Shown piece by piece: positions 1-8,813 of a stretch of 64,000 bases of DNA (its first letter is position 1; each line of letters begins with the position of its first letter). Location: contig NZ_BSVC01000007.1 in NCBI RefSeq assembly GCF_030269905.1, forward strand, positions 248,001-312,000, given 5' to 3'. This DNA comes from Pelosinus sp. IPA-1 (GTDB lineage: Bacteria > Bacillota > Negativicutes > DSM-13327). The notes under the pieces were generated by a model. It was not told the DNA's origin, ran no database searches, and saw only the letters and a program-made list of their open reading frames with translations. Position numbers and translations under genes: made by a program.

Positions 1-730
1 AGGTGATGAAGAAGCCAAAAGACGTTTGGCAGAAGCCAATTTGCGGCTTGTAGTTAGTATTGCTAAACGTTATGTTGGGCGTGGTATGTTATTTTTAGAT
101 TTAATTCAAGAAGGTAACCTTGGACTAATCAAAGCTGTTGAAAAATTTGATTATAATAAAGGTTACAAATTTAGTACGTATGCTACCTGGTGGATTCGTC
201 AAGCAATTACTCGTGCAATAGCCGATCAGGCGCGGACGATTCGTATTCCTGTGCATATGGTAGAGACTATTAATAAATTGATTCGTGTATCTAGACAATT
301 ACTACAGGAATTAGGGCGTGAGCCTCAACCTGAAGAGATTGCAAAAGAGATGGATATTAGTGTTGAGCGTGTAAGAGAGATTATGAAAATTGCTCAAGAA
401 CCAGTATCTTTAGAAACGCCAATTGGTGAAGAAGAAGACTCTCATTTAGGAGATTTTATTGAGGATCAGGATGCACCAGCACCAGCTGAGGCAGCTTCTT
501 TCATGCTTTTAAAGGAGCAGTTAGAAGAGGTATTAGAAACTCTTACTCCACGAGAAGAAAAGGTTCTTAGACTGCGATTTGGTTTAGATGATGGACGGGC
601 TCGCACATTAGAAGAAGTAGGACAACACTTTGGTGTTACCCGTGAACGTATTCGACAAATTGAGGCGAAAGCCCTCAGAAAACTACGTCATCCTAGCCGT
701 AGCAAAAAATTAAAAGACTTTTTAGAGTAA
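1..730 (+). CDS. rpoD: RNA polymerase primary sigma factor RpoD, C-terminal part
   Basis: The 5' end lies before the window; the frame is open from base 2. The visible part is the conserved sigma-70 core: region 2 with the promoter-melting segment ([14 protein letters not shown]), region 3, and region 4.2 ending in a helix-turn-helix ([18 protein letters not shown]). This housekeeping sigma directs core polymerase to -10/-35 promoters. A close consensus promoter of this kind follows at 776-804. Gene identity is secure; only the N-terminal region 1 is missing from view. Confidence 0.97.
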   Translation, partial: GDEEAKRRLAEANLRLVVSIAKRYVGRGMLFLDLIQEGNLGLIKAVEKFDYNKGYKFSTYATWWIRQAITRAIADQARTIRIPVHMVETINKLIRVSRQLLQELGREPQPEEIAKEMDISVERVREIMKIAQEPVSLETPIGEEEDSHLGDFIEDQDAPAPAEAASFMLLKEQLEEVLETLTPREEKVLRLRFGLDDGRARTLEEVGQHFGVTRERIRQIEAKALRKLRHPSRSKKLKDFLE

Positions 731-775
731 AAAACTAAAAAAAATATAAAAATCTTATAATATGAAAAAAAGTTG

Positions 776-804
776 TTGACGTAATGTTGAAATTGTATTA
801 TAAT
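776..804 (+). promoter_or_regulatory. Sigma-A promoter of the tRNA cluster
   Basis: TTGACG at 776-781 and TATAAT at 799-804 are separated by 17 bp, a near-perfect vegetative promoter about 19 bp upstream of the first tRNA. It probably drives all four tRNAs. Confidence 0.85.
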
Positions 805-822
805 TGTCAATGTTGACGACAT

Positions 823-898
823 TCCTTGATAGCTCAGTTGGTAGAGCAATCGGCTGTTAACCGATCGGTCGTAGGTTCGAGTCCTACTCAAGGAGCCA
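823..898 (+). tRNA. tRNA-Asn (GUU)
   Basis: A 76-nt cloverleaf with a 7-bp acceptor stem (TCCTTGA/TCAAGGA), anticodon GTT, TTCGAGT T-loop and an encoded CCA end. First of four clustered tRNAs. Confidence 0.97.
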
Positions 899-952
899 TC
901 TTATATGGATTACAAACAGGCTTTCCTTGGAAAACCTGTTTTAATATCTCTA

Positions 953-1027
953 GGGCCTATAGCTCAGCGGTAGAGCAGCCGGCTCATAACCGGCTGGTCC
1001 CTGGTTCGATCCCAGGTGGGCCCACCA
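953..1027 (+). tRNA. tRNA with CAU anticodon (elongator Met, possibly Ile2)
   Basis: A 75-nt cloverleaf with acceptor GGGCCTA/TGGGCCC, anticodon CAT and encoded CCA. The first base pair is G-C, so it is not an initiator tRNA, which has a mismatch there. Whether it is elongator Met or the lysidine-modified Ile2 cannot be settled by eye; the cluster context suits Met. Confidence 0.93.
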
Positions 1028-1046
1028 TTTTATATTACGCAATAAA

Positions 1047-1121
1047 GGCCCGTTGGTCAAGCGGTTAAGACACCGCCCTTTCACGGCGATAACGGGGGTT
1101 CGATTCCCCCACGGGTCACCA
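1047..1121 (+). tRNA. tRNA-Glu (UUC)
   Basis: A 75-nt cloverleaf, anticodon TTC, T-loop GTTCGATTC, encoded CCA. Third in the cluster. Confidence 0.97.
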
Positions 1122-1125
1122 TAAT

Positions 1126-1201
<76 letters not shown>

Positions 1202-1211
1202 TTTAAAAATG

Positions 1212-1244
1212 AAATGCAAAGCAGCATATGCTTTGCATTTTTTT
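1212..1244 (+). terminator. Terminator after the tRNA cluster
   Basis: An 11-bp stem (AATGCAAAGCA/TGCTTTGCATT) followed by a T-run, 10 bp after tRNA-Val. Confidence 0.85.
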
Positions 1245-1316
1245 ACGGATTAGAGAACTTATTACAATTTTTTCGATTCTAAGTAAAGTAACTAAGGCTT
1301 TTGCCTGCAGCTTTAT

Positions 1317-1343
1317 GACTTGGTACAAGCCAAGTCTTTTTTT
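1317..1343 (+). terminator. Hairpin with T-run between tRNAs and trmK
   Basis: GACTTGG and CCAAGTC form a 7-bp stem followed by seven T. With the next hairpin it fills the roughly 300-bp stretch between tRNA-Val and trmK, in which no gene is visible. Confidence 0.6.
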
Positions 1344-1386
1344 ATAAGTATGTGCTCCAACTACTAAGGAAGAATATTGTATTGCT

Positions 1387-1433
1387 GCACAAAGGGATTG
1401 ACTGTCGTTTATGATCCTTTGTGTGCTTTTTTA
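1387..1433 (+). terminator. Long hairpin with T-run upstream of trmK
   Basis: GCACAAAGGGAT pairs with ATCCTTTGTGTGC around a loop, followed by TTTTTT. It is either a second terminator or an attenuator in the trmK leader. Confidence 0.55.
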
Positions 1434-1522
1434 TTTTAGTCGTTGAAATGTTTGTTTATTGATTAGTTGTAAGTTATTTTTGTATAATAACAGAAAGAAA
1501 ATAAAGGATGAGGTGTAATGCA

Positions 1523-2212
1523 TTGAAGCTTGTTGGAAGATTAGCTGCGTTGGCGGAATTGGTGCCGGAGGGATCGCGTGTGGCAGATATTGGTACTGAT
1601 CATGCTTATTTACCTATTGAATTAGTGCAAGGGCATATTGTTACTTCAGCAATAGCTGGTGACGTTCATCTGGGGCCTTGGAAGGCAGCAAAAGAACATG
1701 TAGATGCCCTCGGGCTTACGCACCGAATTTCTGTCCGTTTAGGTGATGGAATAACAGTGCTTTCTCCAGAAGAAGTGGATGTTGTTATTATTGCTGGTAT
1801 GGGTGGTCAGACAATTATTGAGATACTAACAGGAAAGCCTGAAGTTACTAAGTCGCTTAAACGTTTAATTTTGCAGCCTATGGTGGCTGCGAATACTGTG
1901 AGACGTTGGTTAAATGAAAACCAATGGGATGTTGTTGACGAAAGATTGGTCCAAGAGGAAGGGCGATTGTACGAAATAGTTGTGGCCGAACCAGGGAGGG
2001 CAACTAGTTGTGAACCTATTATGTACGACATTGGGGAAAAACTGTGGAGAGATAAACCGGAACTTCTATCTGTACACATTGATCAACTCATTGCTCAGAC
2101 TAAACGCGTCTTACAGGAGATGTCACTCAGTGATAATGCAAAAAAGAGCCAAAAGTATCATGAATATACCGAAAGATTACAACAATTGGAGGCTAAACGG
2201 CGATGTCTGTAA
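1523..2212 (+). CDS. trmK: tRNA (adenine22-N1)-methyltransferase TrmK
   Basis: A Rossmann-fold, SAM-dependent methyltransferase of the TrmK/YqfN family, which makes m1A22 in bacterial tRNAs. The SAM-binding loop VADIGTDHAYLP and the IIAGMGGQTI motif typical of the family are both visible. The frame is open from an ATG at 1508, but a TTG at 1523 is better placed behind AGGATGAGGTG and matches the usual start of the family (KLVGRLAALAELVP); I chose it with moderate certainty. The stop overlaps the next gene by 10 bp, so the two are probably translationally coupled, an arrangement usual in Firmicutes near rpoD. Confidence 0.9.
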   Translation: MKLVGRLAALAELVPEGSRVADIGTDHAYLPIELVQGHIVTSAIAGDVHLGPWKAAKEHVDALGLTHRISVRLGDGITVLSPEEVDVVIIAGMGGQTIIEILTGKPEVTKSLKRLILQPMVAANTVRRWLNENQWDVVDERLVQEEGRLYEIVVAEPGRATSCEPIMYDIGEKLWRDKPELLSVHIDQLIAQTKRVLQEMSLSDNAKKSQKYHEYTERLQQLEAKRRCL

Positions 2213-3321
2213 AATGTCAAGTAATTATGGATGCAATGGATAAGTTAGCGCCAAGGCATTTAGCTGAAAGTTGGGATAATGTAGGTTTATTAGTTGGGAG
2301 CCCATCCCAAACAATCCATAAGATACTAATTACCTTAGATGTTACGAAGGAGGTTGTAGAGCAAGCGATACTCGATAATGTAGATCTCATCATTGCTCAT
2401 CACCCTCTTATATTCAAAAGCATTACATCAATACGAACAGATTTGCCGCAAGGGCAAGTTTTATCTAGTCTGATTAAGGCAAATATAGGGGTCTACGCAG
2501 CTCATACTAATCTTGATTCAGCGGAGGGGGGCGTTAATGATGCTTTAGCTGCCTGTTTAGGTTTGCAGGATATTGAACCCTTAGCAGTAAACTCCACTGA
2601 AAAGTTATGCAAATTAGTAGTGTTTGTGCCGCAAACTCATGTAGAAGTGGTGCGAGAAGCGTTAGCAGCGGCTGGGGCTGGGCATATTGGAAAATATAGT
2701 AACTGCACATTTTCGGCAAATGGTATAGGTACTTTTTTACCTTTAGAAGATGCAAAACCATTCATTGGTAATAATGGCAAGTTAGAATCTGTTGAAGAAA
2801 GCCGCATTGAAACAGTTATGCCCGAAAAAATTAGTCGTAGGGTAATTAAAGCGATGATTAAAGCCCATCCCTATGAGGAAGTTGCGTATGATTTATATCA
2901 ACTAATGAATTCAGGTAAAGAATTTGGATTAGGTCGTATAGGTAAGCTCGAAATACCTATGTTGTTTTCAGATTTTGCGGATCGGGTGAAAAAATCATTA
3001 GGAGTAGATTCTGTAAATATAGCAGGAGCATGTGATAAGTTGATAAAGAAGGTAGCCGTATGTGGGGGTGCTGGTGCTGGGCTATTGCATAAAGCGGTAT
3101 TTGCTGGAGCCGATGTATTAGTAACCGGAGATGTAAAATACCATGAAGCCCAGAATGCTATAGTAAGTGGTATTGGTATTGTTGATGCGGGCCATTTTGC
3201 CACGGAGCAACCTATATTGTCTCATGTAAAGGAATTTCTCACTTCCTGTGCCGATCAAGGTAAATGGTCGGTTATTGTCGAGGTTGATAAAATCAACAAA
3301 AATATTCTACAACGATATTAA
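2203..3321 (+). CDS. Nif3-like dinuclear metal-binding protein (YqfO family)
   Basis: A 372-residue member of the NIF3/YqfO family (GTP cyclohydrolase I type 2 homolog). The N-terminal half shows DLIIAHHPLIF and YAAHTNLD, and the C-terminal half shows GDVKYHEAQ and DAGHFATE, where the conserved His/Asp/Glu residues bind two metal ions. The extra middle domain (about residues 130-230) marks the long form found in Firmicutes. Its biological role is not established. The start overlaps the end of trmK by 10 bp, making one transcript. Confidence 0.92.
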   Translation: MSVKCQVIMDAMDKLAPRHLAESWDNVGLLVGSPSQTIHKILITLDVTKEVVEQAILDNVDLIIAHHPLIFKSITSIRTDLPQGQVLSSLIKANIGVYAAHTNLDSAEGGVNDALAACLGLQDIEPLAVNSTEKLCKLVVFVPQTHVEVVREALAAAGAGHIGKYSNCTFSANGIGTFLPLEDAKPFIGNNGKLESVEESRIETVMPEKISRRVIKAMIKAHPYEEVAYDLYQLMNSGKEFGLGRIGKLEIPMLFSDFADRVKKSLGVDSVNIAGACDKLIKKVAVCGGAGAGLLHKAVFAGADVLVTGDVKYHEAQNAIVSGIGIVDAGHFATEQPILSHVKEFLTSCADQGKWSVIVEVDKINKNILQRY

Positions 3322-3345
3322 AAAATAATTAACCGCAAAAATTCA

Positions 3346-3374
3346 TTGACTTAACAAATAATTTATGATATGAT
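3346..3374 (+). promoter_or_regulatory. Promoter of rnpB
   Basis: TTGACT at 3346-3351 and TATGAT at 3369-3374 with 17-bp spacing, ending about 28 bp before the RNase P RNA. Confidence 0.75.
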
Positions 3375-3402
3375 ATTATCTCAGTCGATATTGAAATGTT
3401 GT

Positions 3403-3756
3403 TGTGAGTAGGAAAGATGATCGCGGATGCCCATAAAGCATACGAGGAAAGTCCGAGCTCCATAGGGCAGGGTGCTGGATAACGTCCAGCGAGGGCGACC
3501 TTAGGGAAAGTGCCATAGAAATGTAAACCGCCAGCTTATGCTGGTAAGGATGGAACGGTGCGGTAAGAGCGCACCAGCAGTCAGGTGACTGGCTGGCTAG
3601 GTAAACCCCACCTGGAGCAAGACCGAATAGGGAAGGGATGAAGCTGCCCGCTGAACCTTCCGGGTTGCGTCGCTAGAGCTGTCAGGTAACTGCCAGACTA
3701 GATAGATGATCATCACCGCGTGAGCGGAACAGAACTCGGCTTATTGATCACTCACA
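3403..3756 (+). ncRNA. rnpB: RNase P RNA (M1 RNA)
   Basis: This is the catalytic RNA that trims tRNA 5' leaders. The conserved P4/J regions are recognisable: GAGGAAAGTCCGAGCTCC near the 5' end, then the GGGTAAAC-type core (GTAAACCCCACC) and the closing ACAGAACTCGGCTTA. The outermost stem pairs TGTGAGT with the terminal ACTCACA, which sets the ends to within a few bases. Confidence 0.96.
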
Positions 3757-3771
3757 GCCTTATGTAAATAA

Positions 3772-3805
3772 ACCCTCTATATTCTTAGAATGTAGAGGGT
3801 TTTTG
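3772..3805 (+). terminator. Terminator of rnpB
   Basis: ACCCTCTA pairs with TAGAGGGT, followed by TTTTTG, 16 bp after the RNA. The next 200 bp up to trxA show no gene. Confidence 0.85.
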
Positions 3806-4004
3806 TCTTATGTCAGGAAAGCCTTATTGATTGAATTGATAATTGTTATTACATACTATAAATAGTAAAATGAGTTTAAATATCTACTAACTATTGACTT
3901 TTAATTAAATGTTTTCTAAAATGTAAATAAGCTAGCAAATAAGCATGATTTAAAATCTAAACAATAGTTAATAATAAGAATCATAAAAAGTAGGAGGTTT
4001 TATA

Positions 4005-4328
4005 ATGAGCGTATTGAATATTGCCGATGAAAATGAATTTAAAGAAAAAATATCGCAGAAGGATAAACCTGTACTAGTGGATTTTTGGGCTTCCTGGTGT
4101 GGGCCATGTAAAATGGTTGCCCCTGAATTAGAAGCTGTAGGGCAAGAATATGAAGGAAAAGCAGTAGTTATGAAAGTAAATGTTGATGAGCAGCAACAAC
4201 TTGCTAGTAACTATAATGTGATGGGAATCCCAACCTTATTATTATTTAAAGATGGTGTAGAGGTCGAGCGCATTGTAGGATATCGTCCACGTAAAGATTT
4301 AATGGATGCTATCGATAAGGTTATATAA
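4005..4328 (+). CDS. trxA: Thioredoxin
   Basis: A 107-residue classical thioredoxin, a cytoplasmic dithiol reductant. The active site WCGPC is at residues 31-35, the buried Asp is in LVDFWA, and the cis-Pro loop is MGIPT. The length is standard. It stands alone, with AGGAGGTTT as ribosome binding site and its own terminator directly after. Confidence 0.97.
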   Translation: MSVLNIADENEFKEKISQKDKPVLVDFWASWCGPCKMVAPELEAVGQEYEGKAVVMKVNVDEQQQLASNYNVMGIPTLLLFKDGVEVERIVGYRPRKDLMDAIDKVI

Positions 4329-4335
4329 AATTAAT

Positions 4336-4370
4336 AAGGAAAGGCTTAGCCGTGGCTAAGCCTTTCCTTT
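4336..4370 (+). terminator. Terminator of trxA
   Basis: A 15-bp inverted repeat (AAGGAAAGGCTTAGC and its complement), 8 bp after the trxA stop. It reads almost the same on both strands. Confidence 0.85.
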
Positions 4371-4450
4371 AATGTTATTCTATATTTTAGAAATTTATAT
4401 TGTCTAACGGCTATTAATTTGCGATAATATGAGTATAAAGGGGGTTGGTC

Positions 4451-4609
4451 ATGTTTAATTTTAGTATGTCTGAATTAGTGGTTATTTTGGCAATTGCCTT
4501 AGTTGTATTTGGACCAGCTAAACTACCGGAGATTGGTAAGGCAATAGGTAAGGGAATTAGTAATTTCAAAACGGCTGTTACCAATGAGGACGATAATCGC
4601 AAATCCTAG
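4451..4609 (+). CDS. tatA: Sec-independent translocase protein TatA (short form)
   Basis: Translated by eye as a 52-residue protein beginning MFNFSMSELVVILAIALV. It has one N-terminal membrane helix, the FGPAKLPEIGKAIG hinge and amphipathic helix diagnostic of TatA/E, and a short acidic tail. TatA forms the pore of the twin-arginine pathway, which exports folded proteins. It lies 1.2 kb upstream of a hydrogenase small subunit with a Tat signal, a probable client. No tatC is seen in the window. Confidence 0.88.
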   Translation: MFNFSMSELVVILAIALVVFGPAKLPEIGKAIGKGISNFKTAVTNEDDNRKS

Positions 4610-4699
4610 GATAGGTCATTATTAACTAGAGAATGGAAGTCTGTTTTTTATAGCAAGTAATGTAGTAACTTAGATTAGCAAACCCGGAAGGAGTTCTAT

Positions 4700-5698
4700 A
4701 TGATCATTTCATGGAATACTACTCAGGCCTGTAATATTAGCTGTGTTCATTGTTATCGTGATGCAGGAACGAAAAGAACAGATGAATTAAGTACGGAAGA
4801 AGGTAAGAAATTATTAGACGAAATGGCTCGCGCTGGTTTTAAAATTATTATTTTAAGTGGCGGCGAACCATTAATGCGATCTGATATTTACGAATTAATT
4901 CGCTACGCTAAAAGTATTGGCCTAAGGCCTGTACTTGGTACGAATGGAATTCTAATTACTGAAGAAGTAGCTATTAAACTAAAAGAGGCTGGACTTGGAG
5001 CAGCGGGGATTAGTCTAGATAGCACTGATAAAAACATTCATGACAAGTTTCGGCAGTCGGAAGGTGCTTGGGATAAAACAATTGCTGCAATGATGGCTTG
5101 TAAGAAGGTGGGGCTTCCCTTTCAAATTCACACAACAATAACTACGTGGAATGAAAAGGAAGTTACTGATATTACTGATTTAGCGGTCAAAATAGGAGCT
5201 ATGGCTCATCATATCTTTTTCTTAGTGCCCACAGGCAGGGGAAAAGATATTGAAGATACTACACTAAAAACAGAGCAATATGAAGCAGTGCTAACACGCA
5301 TATTAGAGAAACAAAAAGAGGTACCAATTGAACTTAAACCTACCTGTGCGCCTCAATTTATGCGTATAGCTAAGGAACGTAATATACCAATGCGATTTAC
5401 GCGTGGCTGTTTAGCGGGTACTGGTTATTGTGTAATTCTGCCAAACGGTGACGTACAAGCTTGTCCTTATTTGCCGATTAAGATCGGAAATGTTCGTGAA
5501 ACTGATTTTGATATCCTTTGGCGAGATAGTGAAATGTTTAATAAATTACGGCACGAAACATTAAAAGGCGGCTGTGGAACTTGTGGCTATGATGGTATTT
5601 GTGGTGGCTGCCGGGCTCGCGCTTATTACTATTATGATGGAGATTATATGGCAGAAGAGCCATGGTGTAATCGTGGAGTTAGAGAAGTAAAAAAATAA
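4700..5698 (+). CDS. Radical SAM/SPASM protein, heme-biosynthesis type (AhbD/NirJ2-like)
   Basis: A 332-residue radical SAM enzyme with a CxxxCxxC cluster (CNISCVHC, residues 11-18), a GGEP motif, and a C-terminal SPASM-type region rich in Cys (CPYLP, CGTCGYDGICGGC) for extra Fe-S clusters. The segment GTGYCVILPNGDVQACPYLP is characteristic of AhbD/NirJ-type proteins, which decarboxylate tetrapyrrole side chains in siroheme-dependent heme or heme d1 synthesis. The substrate is inferred. Supplying heme to the adjacent hydrogenase cytochrome b would fit the position. A peptide-modifying SPASM enzyme is the alternative. Confidence 0.75.
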   Translation: MIISWNTTQACNISCVHCYRDAGTKRTDELSTEEGKKLLDEMARAGFKIIILSGGEPLMRSDIYELIRYAKSIGLRPVLGTNGILITEEVAIKLKEAGLGAAGISLDSTDKNIHDKFRQSEGAWDKTIAAMMACKKVGLPFQIHTTITTWNEKEVTDITDLAVKIGAMAHHIFFLVPTGRGKDIEDTTLKTEQYEAVLTRILEKQKEVPIELKPTCAPQFMRIAKERNIPMRFTRGCLAGTGYCVILPNGDVQACPYLPIKIGNVRETDFDILWRDSEMFNKLRHETLKGGCGTCGYDGICGGCRARAYYYYDGDYMAEEPWCNRGVREVKK

Positions 5699-5720
5699 GG
5701 CTCACTTTCTGCGTTCTTAT

Positions 5721-5746
5721 GGACTTGGCATAAGCTAAGTCCTTTT
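5721..5746 (+). terminator. Terminator between the radical SAM gene and hydrogenase operon
   Basis: GGACTTGGC/GCTAAGTCC stem with T-run, just upstream of hyaA. The hydrogenase operon therefore probably has its own promoter or is reached by read-through. Confidence 0.55.
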
Positions 5747-5768
5747 GTAATAAGATGGGAGGTTAATT

Positions 5769-6869
5769 ATGGATAATTTGGAGTCAATGTGGGATTTATT
5801 CCAAAAGAAAAATGTAAGTCGGCGTAGTTTTTTGAAAACCTGTGTCACAGTTACAGGAATTTTAGGATTATCGCCAATGATGATTTCAGAAGTGGTATCT
5901 GCAGCTGAGAAACAGCCCCTAGTGCCTGTCATTTGGCTACATGGACATGAGTGTACAGGGTGTGATGAGGCTTTTATTCGCTCACAGACACCTTTGGCCT
6001 CTGATGTCCTATTAAACATGATTTCCATGGAATATATGGACGTATTAGCTGCTGCTGCAGGTGAACCGTTAGAACAACACCTACAAGAAGTTATGAAGAA
6101 GTATAATGGAAAGTATTTACTTGCAATTGAAGGTGCAGTTCCATTAAATGATGATGGTACTTCTTGTATGGTAGGTGGTAAACCCTTTGTACATAATCTT
6201 AGAGAAGTAGCAAAAGGTGCTGCTGCAATCATTGAAGTTGGCTCTTGTGCGGCTTGGGGAGGAATTCAAGCTGCTAAACCAAACCCTACTAAATCTGTTT
6301 CCGTCAGTGATGTAATTAGTGGCAAGACAATTATAAAGGTACCAGGCTGTCCGCCGATCCCAGAAGTTATCACAGGTGTGATCATGCATTATACCCTATT
6401 TGGACAAATTCCTCCTTTGGACAGCAAAGGCCGTCCTAAACAATTTTTTGGCAATCGGATTCATGATACTTGTTATCGTCGTCCCTTTTTTGATTCGGGT
6501 ATGTTTGTCGAGAAGTTTGATGATGCAGGCAGTAAGGCTGGTTGGTGTTTATATAAGGTTGGGTGTCGCGGACCGGAAGCTTATAATTCTTGTGGTAACA
6601 TGCGATGGTGGAATGGGCTTTCTTACCCGATTCAATCTGGAGCCCCCTGCGTAGCTTGTGCTTCTAATAACTTCTGGGATAATGATCCGTTTTATGAACG
6701 TATGCCTAACATTCCTGTTCCTAATGTCATTGCGAATGCGGATAAAGTTGGCTTGGTTGCGGCAGGCGCCCTTACAGCTGGTGTAATTGCTCATGGTGCT
6801 CTTTCTGCTATTCAACATAGAAGACATCATAAGGATGACAATAATGAACGAGATAATGATAATGAATAG
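5769..6869 (+). CDS. hyaA: [NiFe] hydrogenase small subunit (membrane-bound, group 1)
   Basis: The electron-transfer subunit of an uptake hydrogenase. The Tat signal has twin arginines at residues 18-19 (SRRSFLK) and a hydrophobic stretch to about residue 45. The proximal Fe-S cluster ligands start with C62 and C65 (ECTGCDE), and further Cys lie in GSCAAWGG, PGCPP and the C-terminal CxxC region. A hydrophobic segment near residues 325-345 would anchor it outside the membrane. The last roughly 20 residues are an unusual His/Asp/Asn/Glu-rich tail (HRRHHKDDNNERDNDNE). First gene of the operon. Confidence 0.95.
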   Translation: MDNLESMWDLFQKKNVSRRSFLKTCVTVTGILGLSPMMISEVVSAAEKQPLVPVIWLHGHECTGCDEAFIRSQTPLASDVLLNMISMEYMDVLAAAAGEPLEQHLQEVMKKYNGKYLLAIEGAVPLNDDGTSCMVGGKPFVHNLREVAKGAAAIIEVGSCAAWGGIQAAKPNPTKSVSVSDVISGKTIIKVPGCPPIPEVITGVIMHYTLFGQIPPLDSKGRPKQFFGNRIHDTCYRRPFFDSGMFVEKFDDAGSKAGWCLYKVGCRGPEAYNSCGNMRWWNGLSYPIQSGAPCVACASNNFWDNDPFYERMPNIPVPNVIANADKVGLVAAGALTAGVIAHGALSAIQHRRHHKDDNNERDNDNE

Positions 6870-6890
6870 AAGAAATGAGGAGGATGTTTT

Positions 6891-8789
6891 GTGAAACGTG
6901 TTGTTGTTGATCCTGTAAATCGTATTGAAGGGCATTTACGATTAGAAGTTACGGTTGATGAAACTACAGGCAAGGTACAAGATGCATTATCTAGTGGCAC
7001 AGCCTGGCGTGGTATTGAACTAATTTTAAAAGGTCGTGATCCTCGAGATGCATGGCTTTTTGCGCAAAGAATTTGTGGCGTTTGCACTACTGTTCACGCA
7101 TTAGGTTGCTTGCGGGCAGTAGAAGATGCATTAGGGATCCAAATTCCTAAAAATGCGAACTATATCCGAAACATTATTGCAACGACACAAATGGTACATG
7201 ATCATATTGTACATTTTTATCATTTACATGCTTTGGATTGGATTAGTCCTGTTGCTGCTCTTAAAGCAGATCCAGCAGCTACCGCAGCTTTACAAAATAC
7301 AGTGTTAGAAAAATATGATTTAGGCCTAAAAGGTCCAGTTGAATTTGACACTAGTGCATATCCTAAAGAATTCCCTAAGGCTACCACTGCTTATTTTAAG
7401 AGTATACAAGATAAAGTGAAAAAAATTGTGGATAGTGGTCAATTAGGGATCTTCTCTGCTCAGTGGTGGGATCACCCTGATTATGATGTAGTACCGCCAG
7501 AGGTACATTTAATGGCAGTATCCCATTATTTAAATATGCTTGATAAACAACGTGAAATTGTTATTTCCCATGTCGTCTTTGGTGGAAAAAATCCTCATCC
7601 TCATTATGTGGTTGGGGGGATGCCGTGCTCTATTTCGATGAATGACATGAATGCACCGATTAATACAGAACGTTTGGCAGCTGTGGATACGTCAATCAAT
7701 CTGGCAATCAGTCTTGCTAGTTCTTTTTATGTGCCCGATGTACTAGCAATTGGAGAGTTATACGTTAAAAAGGGTTATGTTGACGGCGGTGGCTTAGCTA
7801 AAGAGAGGGTTCTTGGTTTTGGAGACTATCCAGAAGAGACCTATTCTGGAACTTCAAATGGTGATTTTCATAAGAATTTATTGCTGCGCTCTGATGGCGT
7901 TGTAGAACAGTTTTCTCAAGGTGTTGATAAAGCCGTGTTTCATACTTTTGAAGCGAAAGACTTAGTGGATCCAGAAGTATTAACGGAAGGTGTTGAGCAC
8001 TCCTGGTACAATTATCCTGAAAAGGATATAGATTTGCACCCGTGGAGTGGTGTGACTAAACCTGAGTACACTGCACCAAAAGAGGGAACGAAAACTGATT
8101 GGAAATACCTTGATGAGAATGGCAAATATTCGTGGATTAAGACCCCAAAATGGAAAGGCAAGATGGCCGAAGTAGGACCTCTTTCGCGTTATATTATAGT
8201 ATACACGAAAGTAAAGCAAGGAATCATTAAAGAGCCGACTTGGGTTGAAAAAATGATGGTTGACCAAATAGATGGAGTCTCAAAGGTGTTAAATATAGCA
8301 CCAGAAAAGTGGATGTTATCAACTGTTGGTCGTACGGCAGTACGAGGACTAGAAGCGCAAGTCATGGCATATCTCAGCAAGTATTACTTTGATAAACTAG
8401 TAAATAATATTAAAGCTGGCGATACTTCTGTTGCAAATATGGAAAAATGGGAACCTACGATGTGGCCTAAGGAAGCAAAGGGCGTAGGCCTTCATGAAGC
8501 GCCTCGTGGTGGTCTTAGCCATTGGGTAGTTATTAAAGATGGCAAAATCGCTAATTATCAGGCAGTTGTACCATCTACTTGGAATGCTTGTCCACGGGAT
8601 AGTAAGTCTGGTTATGGACCTTATGAAGCTACTATGATGGATACTAAAGTAAGGATTGCTGATAAGCCTCTTGAAATTTTAAAAGCAATACATGCTTTTG
8701 ATCCTTGTTTAGCTTGTGCTACTCACTTGTATGATACTTCAGGTCGTCAATTGGCAGTTGTACATAGTGATCCTTATTTGAAGGCCTAG
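6891..8789 (+). CDS. hyaB: [NiFe] hydrogenase large subunit
   Basis: The catalytic subunit carrying the Ni-Fe centre. The N-terminal ligands are C62 and C65 in RICGVC and the C-terminal pair is in DPCLACATH (about residues 604-612). After that His a 20-residue peptide remains for removal by the maturation protease encoded two genes on. The 632-residue length is usual for group 1. The start is GTG at 6891 behind GAGGAGG. It folds with the small subunit and is carried out of the cell with it. Confidence 0.96.
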   Translation: MKRVVVDPVNRIEGHLRLEVTVDETTGKVQDALSSGTAWRGIELILKGRDPRDAWLFAQRICGVCTTVHALGCLRAVEDALGIQIPKNANYIRNIIATTQMVHDHIVHFYHLHALDWISPVAALKADPAATAALQNTVLEKYDLGLKGPVEFDTSAYPKEFPKATTAYFKSIQDKVKKIVDSGQLGIFSAQWWDHPDYDVVPPEVHLMAVSHYLNMLDKQREIVISHVVFGGKNPHPHYVVGGMPCSISMNDMNAPINTERLAAVDTSINLAISLASSFYVPDVLAIGELYVKKGYVDGGGLAKERVLGFGDYPEETYSGTSNGDFHKNLLLRSDGVVEQFSQGVDKAVFHTFEAKDLVDPEVLTEGVEHSWYNYPEKDIDLHPWSGVTKPEYTAPKEGTKTDWKYLDENGKYSWIKTPKWKGKMAEVGPLSRYIIVYTKVKQGIIKEPTWVEKMMVDQIDGVSKVLNIAPEKWMLSTVGRTAVRGLEAQVMAYLSKYYFDKLVNNIKAGDTSVANMEKWEPTMWPKEAKGVGLHEAPRGGLSHWVVIKDGKIANYQAVVPSTWNACPRDSKSGYGPYEATMMDTKVRIADKPLEILKAIHAFDPCLACATHLYDTSGRQLAVVHSDPYLKA

Positions 8790-8813
8790 GAATGGTAGGT
8801 AAGGAGGAGTATA

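Noticed and set aside
2534-3203. Minus-strand frames within the Nif3-like gene
   Set aside because: Shadows of a strongly conserved plus-strand gene; low-quality composition.
6144-7087. Minus-strand frames over hyaA and hyaB
   Set aside because: Antisense to genes with catalytic motifs; no plausible starts.
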